A stretch of DNA of 5,302 nt from an uncultured Rhodovulum sp. (GTDB lineage: Bacteria > Pseudomonadota > Alphaproteobacteria > Rhodobacterales > Rhodobacteraceae): the NCBI GenBank assembly GCA_946221765.1, contig CAMIMK010000242.1, forward strand, positions 1 through 5,302, written 5' to 3'. The translations under genes and the position numbers were made by a program. The notes under the pieces were generated by a model, which was not told the origin of the DNA, ran no database searches, and saw only the letters and a list, made by a program, of their open reading frames with translations. Positions 1-5,056 of the stretch are shown piece by piece. How positions within the stretch are numbered: the first letter of the stretch is position 1; each line of letters begins with the position of its first letter.

Positions 1-1143
1 GGCGAGGCACTGCCGCTTGGCCTCGGCCCGCCGCGCCAGCCGCTCGTAGCGCCCGTCGAGCCGCAGCGCGTCGAGCACCGCGCCCGCCAGCTCGGGCATC
101 GCCGCCTCGACCGCGGCCAGGAGCCGGTCCTCGTCGGCCATGGCGCGGATGAGCGCCTCCGGCCGCGCGCCGACCTCCGCCAGCCAGGCGGCGAAGGAGG
201 CGGCGGTGGCAAGGCCGAGGTCGGCGCGCAGGTCCTCGAGCAGCTGGTCCGGCGCCTCCATGTCTTCCGGCGCCCCGTCCTCTCGCCCGCCCTCCGACCC
301 GACCGCCTGCCGCGCCGCCCGGCGGGCATAGGCCCGCGTCATCTCGCGCTCGAAGCGCGCCGGATCGAGCCGCAGCTCGTCGAGGACCGCGGCCTCTCCC
401 GGTCCCGGGGCCTCGCTGCGCCGCTCGAAGGCCGCCACCGCCTGCCGCCAGTGGCGGCTGTCGGCGAAGTCGAAGGCGATCCGCTGCCCGCCGCCCGGCT
501 CCGCCGCGGCCGCGGCCACCGCCTCGAGCAGGGCCAGCGCATCGCGGCGCTTGAGGTCCACCCGCCCGGATGGCAGCCAGGCCCCGAGCGCCGCCGCCTC
601 GCCCCCGAGGCCCGCGGTGCCCGCCTCCGCCAGAAGCCGCGGCCAGGTCAGGTCCTTGAAATGCAGGCTCTCCGCCAAGGCGCAGAGATGCCCGGCGGCC
701 GGGCCGGACAGGACCCCCGCCGCCGCCGCCGCCGCCAGCGTCGCCCGCACGTTGACGAGCGCCTCGGTCAGCGGCGCATGGCCGAGCTCGGCCGGTGCAT
801 GCACCAGCGCCACCGCGTGGTCGTCCTCCAGCGCGCCGCTCGCATAGAGCGCATGGATCTCGCCGATGCCCTCCATCCCGAAGGCGGCGCAATCCGCCGC
901 CCGGAGCGCGCCGAGGCTCGCCGCGCCGAAGACGCGCACGCCCTGCCCCAGCGCCCAGAGGATCTCGGTATGCCAGGGCGCGGGCCGGTCCTCGAAGAGA
1001 CCGTCGACGAGGCCGATCACCCGCGCGCCGGCGCGCGCGGCGAGATAGAGGTCCCCCGCCATCGCCGGGCCGCGCAGATCGATCCCCGGTGGCGGCGCGA
1101 CGCCGGCGAGCGAGGGTCCGGCGAAGACCACGGCGGCGCTCAT
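1..1143 (-). CDS. tfuA: TfuA-like protein, partner of YcaO (C-terminus beyond window)
   Basis: The minus strand is open for 381 codons from ATG at 1143 to the window edge, so the gene is incomplete at its 3' end. The N-terminal part (about residues 4-145) carries the TfuA core signature: VFAGPSL (6-12), GDLYLAARAGA (30-40), GLVDGLF (44-50), H58 followed by EIL, VFGAASLGALRAAD (71-84), FGMEGIG (88-94), the acidic EDD (106-108), and PLTEALVNVRATL (124-136). Known of the family: TfuA acts with YcaO proteins in backbone thioamidation, probably in sulfur delivery; the exact chemistry is not settled. The core family is usually about 230-250 residues, whereas this frame is longer than 381. The extra region (about 215 onward) is charged, Ala/Arg/Glu-rich, probably helical, and I recognise no domain in it. 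The ATG overlaps the ycaO stop by 4 bases, so the two are translationally coupled and presumably form one complex. An Ala run (137-142) comes from a (GCC)6 tract on the plus strand. GC content and codon use look like the neighbours. Confidence 0.93.
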   Translation of the reverse strand, partial: MSAAVVFAGPSLAGVAPPPGIDLRGPAMAGDLYLAARAGARVIGLVDGLFEDRPAPWHTEILWALGQGVRVFGAASLGALRAADCAAFGMEGIGEIHALYASGALEDDHAVALVHAPAELGHAPLTEALVNVRATLAAAAAAGVLSGPAAGHLCALAESLHFKDLTWPRLLAEAGTAGLGGEAAALGAWLPSGRVDLKRRDALALLEAVAAAAAEPGGGQRIAFDFADSRHWRQAVAAFERRSEAPGPGEAAVLDELRLDPARFEREMTRAYARRAARQAVGSEGGREDGAPEDMEAPDQLLEDLRADLGLATAASFAAWLAEVGARPEALIRAMADEDRLLAAVEAAMPELAGAVLDALRLDGRYERLARRAEAKRQCLA

Positions 1144-2402
1144 GGCAGATGCGCCTCCGGCCGCGCCGCCCGCCGCCCGGGCAGGCCCGCCTCGGGTTCG
1201 AGCCCGGGCACCAGCACCCGGATCACCGACAGGCCCGGCAGCCGGCCGAGATCGACCGCAAGCACCGGCCCGGCCCCCACCGCCGCCACCCGGGCCACCA
1301 GCGCGGCGAGATCGGCCCGAAGGCAGTCCGACGCGAAGGACGGGATCGCCCGCCAGTCCCGGCGCCCCGCCCCGCCCGCCTCCAGCGCCCAGCGGAAGCG
1401 CAGGCCCGTCGCCCCGGCGAAGAGCACCGGCCCGAGGTCGTCCCGGGTGCCGGTCATGGCGATCACCCGGGTCTGCGCCGCCTCGCTGATCGCCCGGAAG
1501 GTCGCGACCGCACGGTCGGGATGGCAGCCGGCCCCGAAGCCCGCGGGCGTGCGCGGGTCGCGCTCGTCCACCAGCACGGCCAGCAGGACGGGGGCGCCGA
1601 TGTCGCTTGTCGCATCCCAGAGCGCCAGGGCAAAGCCCTGTGCCGCCAGCCGCCCGCACAGCTCCCGCAGCCCGGGGTCGTCGATCGTCGCCGGATCGAG
1701 CCGGCGCGCCGCCCGCGCCTCGGGGGGCAGCCCCTCGAAGAGCGCGCAGGCATCGGTCTCGATCAGCTCGCAGAGGCCGTGCAGCGCGGCTTCGACCGGA
1801 TGCGATCCCGAGGCGAGGCCGTCGGTCGTGGCCTCGAAGACGCCGGGCGCCGGCCCTGCCGCCACCCAGGCGCAGTGGACGAGCTCGAACGGCACCCGGG
1901 CGGGCGTGCCGGCCGCGACATCGAGGGCCGGGGCCCAGAAGGTCAGGCCCGGGTCGCCCGTCCGGGCGCGCGGCAGGCCCGCGACCACCACCGGCGCCCC
2001 GAGGGCCGCGACATCCTCGGCCGTGCCGAAGCGCAGCGGCAGCAGGACATGCTCGGCGTGCCAGCGTTCCAGCGCCTCCATCACCCCCGAGAGGCGCGCC
2101 GTCGCGCGGTCGAGCCCCTTGCCATTGGCGACCGACAGGCCCCGGGCATTCGGCCGGGCGACGGTGAAGACCTCGAGCCCGGTCCGGTCGAAGCCGGTGA
2201 TCCGCGACACCCGGGCGATGCCGCAGGGCGCGAGATGGGGCGCCACCCGCGCCAGCATCTCCGCGACTCCGGCGGCCCGGTGGGTGCCGAGCAGATGCGC
2301 CTTCGGCAGCGGCGGGCCCTCGAGCGCCAGCGCCCGGCGCAGGGCCGCGCTGACATCGCCCTGCCCGCCCGCCTCGCCCCGCCCCTCGGGTTCGATGAAC
2401 AT
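1140..2402 (-). CDS. ycaO: YcaO-domain protein, TfuA-associated type (peptide backbone amide activation)
   Basis: A 420-residue YcaO protein. These enzymes phosphorylate a peptide-backbone amide oxygen with ATP so that a nucleophile can replace it: Cys/Ser/Thr side chains for azolines, a sulfur donor for thioamides. The ATP/Mg-binding motifs look intact: S105-xxx-E109-xx-E112-R113, then E212-xx-E215-x-D217, then R303-AISE-AA-Q310-T-R312. Other hallmarks are GTHR (39-42) near the N-terminus, GITR-like GIAR (61-64), RPNAR (83-87), GKGL (94-97), GLASGS followed by VEAALHGL (195-210), GAGCHPD (290-296) and the late PGLEP (399-403). There is no fused ThiF/E1-like or leader-binding domain, and the tail is RPEAHLP rather than the PxPxP end seen in many azoline-forming YcaOs. 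Together with the adjoining tfuA this points to thioamide formation; that is inference, as no substrate is visible. The ATG at 2402 is preferred because family similarity starts near residue 33. It is the first gene of the operon; ycaO TGA and tfuA ATG overlap by 4 bases. Confidence 0.94.
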   Translation of the reverse strand: MFIEPEGRGEAGGQGDVSAALRRALALEGPPLPKAHLLGTHRAAGVAEMLARVAPHLAPCGIARVSRITGFDRTGLEVFTVARPNARGLSVANGKGLDRATARLSGVMEALERWHAEHVLLPLRFGTAEDVAALGAPVVVAGLPRARTGDPGLTFWAPALDVAAGTPARVPFELVHCAWVAAGPAPGVFEATTDGLASGSHPVEAALHGLCELIETDACALFEGLPPEARAARRLDPATIDDPGLRELCGRLAAQGFALALWDATSDIGAPVLLAVLVDERDPRTPAGFGAGCHPDRAVATFRAISEAAQTRVIAMTGTRDDLGPVLFAGATGLRFRWALEAGGAGRRDWRAIPSFASDCLRADLAALVARVAAVGAGPVLAVDLGRLPGLSVIRVLVPGLEPEAGLPGRRAARPEAHLP

Positions 2403-2445
2403 CCCGCCGCCCCCGGCTGTCCTGTCGGCGCCATCCTAGCGCGAA

Positions 2446-2459
2446 GCGATCGCGATCGC
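2446..2459. promoter_or_regulatory. 14-bp perfect palindrome, possible operator
   Basis: GCGATCGCGATCGC is its own reverse complement over 14 bp. It lies 44 bp upstream of the ycaO ATG, where it would overlap the spacer and -35 region of the proposed ycaO promoter, a common repressor position. A second, imperfect inverted repeat brackets it: GCGAAGC (2441-2447) with GCTTTGC (2464-2470), one mismatch, not concentric with the inner palindrome. No known regulator motif is recognised, and chance is possible in DNA this GC-rich. Confidence 0.35.
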
Positions 2460-2483
2460 GACAGCTTTGCGGAACCCGCATCC

Positions 2484-2513
2484 GGGGCGGGCTCGCCCCT
2501 TTTCGCCGGGGCG
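2484..2513 (+). promoter_or_regulatory. Two mutually exclusive hairpins upstream of ispDF, attenuator-like
   Basis: GGGGCG (2484-2489) pairs with CGCCCC (2494-2499) across a 4-base GGCT loop, and TTTT (2500-2503) follows at once, the layout of a short intrinsic terminator. The same CGCCCC can instead pair with GGGGCG (2508-2513) across an 8-base loop. The two GGGGCG arms belong to an exact 8-bp direct repeat CCGGGGCG (2482-2489 and 2506-2513). If ispDF is transcribed from upstream of 2484 this could act as a terminator/antiterminator switch. If the start site is near 2535 it is outside the mRNA and irrelevant. Only 6-bp stems and a 4-T tract, so tentative. Confidence 0.3.
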
Positions 2514-2535
2514 CTTCCCGCGTATAGGCCGCGCG

Positions 2536-3711
2536 ATGACCGGAACCGCAGCCCTCATCGTCGCCGCCGGGCGGGGCACCCGCCTCGGGTCGGGGACGCC
2601 CAAGCAGTACCTGCCGCTCGCGGGCCGCGCCGTCCTGCGCCACACGCTCGACGCCTTCCTCGCCCATCCGGGCATCGACCGGATCGCCATCGTGATCCAC
2701 CCCGACGATGCCGCCGCCCATGCCGCCGCCACCGCCGGCCTCACCGACCCGCGCCTCCTGCCGCCGGTGACCGGCGCCGCGACCCGGGCCGGGTCGGTCC
2801 GCGCCGGGCTCGAGGCGCTGGCCGGTGATCCGCCCGACCTCGTGCTGATCCACGATGCCGCCCGGCCCTTCGTGTCGGCCCGGCTGATCACGGCGACGCT
2901 CGCGGCGCTCGAGGCGCACGATGGCGCCCTGCCCGCCCTGCCGGTCGTCGATGCCCTCTGGCGCGAGGCCTGGGAGATGGCGGCGGGGATGGCCGGGGCG
3001 CCGGTCGCCCGCGATGGGCTGTGGCGTGCCCAGACCCCGCAGGGCTTCCGCTTCGCCCCGATCCTCGCCGCGCATCGTGCCGGTACCGACCCGGGCGCCG
3101 CGGACGACGCCGCCCTCGCCCGCGCCGCGGGGCTTGCGGTCGCCCTCGTCCCGGGCGAGGAGGAGAATTTCAAGATCACCGGCGTGGGCGACCTGGCCCG
3201 CGCGCGGCGACGCCTGGAGGCACAGATGGACATCCGCACCGGCACCGGCTTTGACGTGCACGCCTTCGGCCCCGGCGCGGCCGTCACCCTCTGCGCCGTC
3301 ACCATCCCCCACAGCCATGGCCTCGTCGGCCATTCCGATGCCGATGTCGCGCTCCATGCCGTGACGGACGCGATCTTCGGGGCGCTGGCCGAGGGCGACA
3401 TCGGCCAGTGGTTCCCGCCCTCCGACCCGACCTGGAAGGGCGCGGCCTCGGAGATCTTCCTCGCGAAGGCGGTCGAGCGCGCCGCCGCGCGGGGCTTCCG
3501 CATCACCCATGTCGACTGCACGCTCGTCTGCGAACTGCCGAAGATCGGCCCCCATGCGGCGGCGATGCGGGCCGAGCTCTCCCGGATCCTGCGCATCGAC
3601 CTCGACCGGGTCAGCGTCAAGGCCACGACCTCCGAGCGGCTCGGCTTCACCGGCCGGGGCGAGGGCATCGCGGCGCTGGCCACCGCGACGCTGGTCGGGG
3701 ATCCGGCATGA
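2536..3711 (+). CDS. ispDF: Bifunctional IspD/IspF (MEP cytidylyltransferase / MEcPP synthase)
   Basis: A 391-residue fusion catalysing two non-consecutive steps of the MEP isoprenoid pathway in the cytosol. IspD (about 1-227) joins MEP to CTP giving CDP-methylerythritol; IspF (about 232-391) cyclises CDP-ME 2-phosphate to MEcPP with release of CMP. IspD motifs: AAGRGTRLG (10-18) and PKQY (22-25) supply the CTP-binding R16 and K23; HDAARPF (106-112) holds the metal-binding D107; R159 lies before GLWRAQTPQGF (161-171); ENFKI (210-214) contains K213. IspF motifs: GFDVHAFG (238-245) and ALHAVTD (272-278) supply metal ligands D240, H242 and H274; GDIGQWFP (287-294); KATTSERLGFTGRGEGIA (362-379) is the late catalytic/nucleotide segment. 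All expected catalytic residues seen are present. ATG 2536 is chosen over an in-frame TTG at 2467 because IspD homology begins at once and AGG lies 7 bases upstream. First gene of the operon; its TGA overlaps the pgpA ATG by 4 bases. Confidence 0.97.
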   Translation: MTGTAALIVAAGRGTRLGSGTPKQYLPLAGRAVLRHTLDAFLAHPGIDRIAIVIHPDDAAAHAAATAGLTDPRLLPPVTGAATRAGSVRAGLEALAGDPPDLVLIHDAARPFVSARLITATLAALEAHDGALPALPVVDALWREAWEMAAGMAGAPVARDGLWRAQTPQGFRFAPILAAHRAGTDPGAADDAALARAAGLAVALVPGEEENFKITGVGDLARARRRLEAQMDIRTGTGFDVHAFGPGAAVTLCAVTIPHSHGLVGHSDADVALHAVTDAIFGALAEGDIGQWFPPSDPTWKGAASEIFLAKAVERAAARGFRITHVDCTLVCELPKIGPHAAAMRAELSRILRIDLDRVSVKATTSERLGFTGRGEGIAALATATLVGDPA

Positions 3712-4226
3712 CCGCCTCCGCCTGGCCCCCTCGCGCCATCCGGCTCGTGACGAGCGTCTGCGGCCTCGGCTGGCTGCCGGGCGCACCCGGCACCTGGTGC
3801 TCGGTCGCGGCCATCGGCCTTGGCTATCTGCTGCACCGGATGGGCGGCCTTCCGGCGCTCCTCCTCGCGACGGTCATCGCATCGGCCCTCGGGTTCGGGA
3901 TCATCCGCCACGCCCTCCTCGAGGGCGAGGACCCGGACCCGGGCGAGATCGTCATCGACGAACTGGTCGGCCAGTGGATCGCGCTCCTGCCGCTCTCGGC
4001 CGGGCTGTGGCATGCGGGTGTGCCGGGGCATGTCTTCCCCTGGCCGGGCTGGGTCGGGGCCTTCCTGCTGTTCCGGCTCTTCGACATCTGGAAACCCGGC
4101 CCGGTCGGCTGGGCCGACGGGCTCGGCGGCACGCTCGGGGTGATGCTCGACGACGTGCTCGCCGGGCTGATGGCCGCGGCGGGCGTCGCCATCGCCGCCG
4201 CCATTGCCCATGGGGTGCTGATGTGA
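3708..4226 (+). CDS. pgpA: Phosphatidylglycerophosphatase A
   Basis: A 172-residue membrane enzyme that dephosphorylates phosphatidylglycerophosphate to phosphatidylglycerol, the last step of PG synthesis at the inner membrane. Family landmarks in order: GLGWLPGAPGTW (19-30); a hydrophobic segment (about 48-66); the acidic motif PGEIVIDELVGQWI (78-91) with E80, D84 and E85; FLLFRLFDIWKPGP (119-132) with D126; GVMLDD (144-149) with D148 and D149; and a C-terminal hydrophobic helix (about 151-169). About three to four membrane segments are plausible, and the length is normal. Two positions look unusual against the pattern I remember: C31 where the PGT-x-G-S motif normally has Gly, and G138 after W135-A-D137 where Arg is common (WxDR). 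Neither removes the acidic metal-binding residues, so function is expected. ATG overlaps the ispDF stop by 4 bases, and its own TGA overlaps the next start, so expression is coupled on both sides. Confidence 0.95.
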   Translation: MTASAWPPRAIRLVTSVCGLGWLPGAPGTWCSVAAIGLGYLLHRMGGLPALLLATVIASALGFGIIRHALLEGEDPDPGEIVIDELVGQWIALLPLSAGLWHAGVPGHVFPWPGWVGAFLLFRLFDIWKPGPVGWADGLGGTLGVMLDDVLAGLMAAAGVAIAAAIAHGVLM

Positions 4227-4756
4227 CCGATCCCGACCCCATCCCCGACCCCATCCCCGACAGCGACGACCTCGCACGGCGCCTGCTCGCCGCGGCGCGC
4301 GCCCGTGGCCTGATGATCGCCACGGCCGAGAGCTGCACCGGCGGCCTTGTCAGCGGCGCGCTGACCGCCATCCCCGGCGCGTCGGACGCCTTCGACCGCG
4401 GCTTCGTCACCTATTCCTATCCGGCCAAGACCGAGCTGCTCGGCGTGCCCCCGGAGATGCTCGCCGCCCATGGCGCGGTGTCCGAGCCGGTGGCCCGCGC
4501 CATGGCCGCCGGCGCGCTCCGCGCCTCGAGCGCCGGGCTGGCCGTGGCCGTCACCGGCGTGGCCGGTCCCGGCGGCTCCGAGACCAAGCCCGAAGGCCTC
4601 GTCTGGTTCGCCACGGCCGTGGCCGCCGGGTCCGGCAACGCCCCGATCGTCCATGCCGAACACCGCGCCTTCGGCCCCCTCGGCCGCGACCGCGTAAGGG
4701 CGCAGAGCGTCGAGACCGCCCTCACCCTCGCCCTCCGCGCCCTGTCGGGGAACTGA
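4223..4756 (+). CDS. CinA C-terminal-domain protein (PncC-type NMN amidohydrolase)
   Basis: A 177-residue stand-alone CinA C-terminal domain. Characterised members (PncC) deamidate nicotinamide mononucleotide to NaMN in pyridine-nucleotide recycling; some homologues have lost this, so the activity is inferred. Signature: ATAESCTGG (33-41), with S37 in the conserved ESCTGG; FDRGFVTYS (57-65); AKTELLGV (68-75); HGAVSEPVA (83-91); MAAGAL (94-99); VAVTGVAGPGG (108-118); and KPEGLVWFA (122-130). The N-terminal MoaB/Mog-like half of full-length CinA is absent, as usual for short members. GTG at 4223 is chosen: it overlaps the pgpA TGA by 4 bases (GTGA), and the first internal Met (residue 31) would remove the first helix and leave only two residues before the ATAES strand. 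Residues 2-16 are an acidic, proline-rich leader (TDPDPIPDPIPDSDD) partly made by a 12-bp tandem duplication. YSYPAK (64-69) has Tyr where Asn (YSN-x-AK) is common. Last gene of the ispDF operon. Confidence 0.93.
   Translation: MTDPDPIPDPIPDSDDLARRLLAAARARGLMIATAESCTGGLVSGALTAIPGASDAFDRGFVTYSYPAKTELLGVPPEMLAAHGAVSEPVARAMAAGALRASSAGLAVAVTGVAGPGGSETKPEGLVWFATAVAAGSGNAPIVHAEHRAFGPLGRDRVRAQSVETALTLALRALSGN
4235..4258 (+). repeat. 12-bp perfect tandem duplication in cinA
   Basis: GACCCCATCCCC occurs twice back to back (4235-4246 and 4247-4258), encoding Asp-Pro-Ile-Pro twice just after the GTG start. It is in frame, so gain or loss of a unit changes only the length of the proline-rich leader. Slipped-strand duplication is the simplest origin. 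Confidence 0.85.
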
Positions 4757-4760
4757 GGGG

Positions 4761-4809
4761 GCGGGACAGGGCGCGGATCGCCATCGCGGCAGGCGATGGA
4801 CTGTCCCGC
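4761..4809 (+). terminator. Large nested hairpin after cinA, probable operon terminator or 3'-end structure
   Basis: The outer stem is 9 bp and perfect: GCGGGACAG (4761-4769) with CTGTCCCGC (4801-4809). The inner stem is 7 bp and perfect: CCATCGC (4781-4787) with GCGATGG (4793-4799), loop GGCAG. An asymmetric internal loop (11 bases left, 1 right) lies between. It begins five bases after the cinA stop. No T tract follows (ACTCGGCGACC), so it is not a canonical intrinsic terminator; Rho-dependent ending with hairpin protection of the 3' end fits better. CCTGTC at the end of cinA (4741-4746) can compete for GACAGG (4765-4770). Confidence 0.5.
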
Positions 4810-4883
4810 ACTCGGCGACCCCCTCCGATTGGCCGTTGGCTGTCCCCGGTACCTCTGATGCGGCCGGGGCTCCCCGTTCAAGT

Positions 4884-4969
4884 GTGGGCCAGCCGGTTCG
4901 CGGCGGTCAACATCGCGCCGGAATGGTTTTATCACAGGGACTTGCGCACGGAATCGCCAGTGGGCCAGC
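4884..4969. repeat. Pair of 10-bp direct repeats GTGGGCCAGC
   Basis: GTGGGCCAGC occurs exactly at 4884-4893 and 4960-4969, inside the gene-free stretch, with 66 bases between copies. The enclosed segment includes the least GC-rich part of the region. The pair could be binding sites, target-site-like duplications or chance; nothing in the enclosed DNA resembles a mobile element. Confidence 0.5.
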
Positions 4970-5056
4970 ATTTGATCCGGCGGCACGGAGCTTGCGGGCC
5001 GCCCTGACCGTCAAGCCTCCCCCGGCGCAGCGCGGGGCCTGCCCTGCCACTGGCGC

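Larger units (their letters stand above)
2403..2535. promoter_or_regulatory. Divergent intergenic region between ycaO and ispDF
   Basis: This 133-bp gap must hold the start signals for both operons. Minus strand: a possible -10 element TAGGAT (complement of 2433-2438) lies about 30 bases before the ycaO ATG; a -35 at 17-bp spacing would be TCGCGA (2456-2461), only 3/6 to consensus and inside a palindrome. Plus strand: TATAGG (2523-2528) sits 17 bp after TTTTCG (2500-2505). If it were a -10 element, ispDF mRNA would start almost at its ATG. Alternatively AGG (2526-2528), 7 bases before the ATG, is simply the ribosome binding site. I see no small ORF resembling a RiPP precursor here. Promoter calls are weak and rest on eye inspection only. 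Confidence 0.5.
4757..5056. other. 300-bp intergenic region between convergent cinA and ratA-like genes
   Basis: No convincing gene. Present: the nested hairpin after cinA (4761-4809); an exact 10-bp direct repeat GTGGGCCAGC (4884-4893 and 4960-4969) 76 bp apart; CTGTCCC at 4801-4807 and again at 4840-4846; a short, less GC-rich patch around 4922-4936 (GGTTTTATCACA); a 6-bp stem GGCGGC/GCCGCC (4979-4984 with 4998-5003); and a weak CCCCG/CGGGG hairpin (5020-5024 with 5033-5037) that could help terminate the minus-strand gene, although no T tract follows. I recognise no insertion-sequence end, tRNA or CRISPR repeat. The spacing is long for such a compact region, so a small RNA or decayed element cannot be excluded. 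Confidence 0.6.

Noticed and set aside
719..736. (GCC)6 trinucleotide tract as a phase-variable repeat
   Set aside because: In frame in tfuA, encoding a short Ala run; tracts like this are common by chance in such GC-rich coding DNA and would not cause frameshifts.
451..2439. Very long plus-strand open frame (662 codons) opposite ycaO and tfuA
   Set aside because: It is antisense to two genes with clear family motifs; its translation is Arg/Ala/Pro/Ser-rich low complexity, typical of high-GC shadow frames.
2467..2535. Extended ispDF start at TTG 2467
   Set aside because: Would add 23 non-homologous residues; IspD similarity starts at the ATG at 2536, which has AGG at a suitable distance.
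795..2828. Plus-strand open frame of 677 codons running through the divergent promoter into ispDF
   Set aside because: Overlaps ycaO antisense and ispD in another frame; composition is Arg/Pro-rich with no recognisable domain.
2436..4277. Minus-strand open frame of 613 codons opposite ispDF and pgpA
   Set aside because: Antisense to genes with complete catalytic motifs; composition is low complexity and no domain is visible.
4927..4936. DnaA-box-like TTTTATCACA
   Set aside because: It lacks a base of the TTATCCACA consensus, is single, and there is no origin context.
4417..4986. 189-codon minus-strand frame spanning the intergenic gap and antisense cinA
   Set aside because: Mostly antisense to cinA; its N-terminal part from the gap resembles no family I know.
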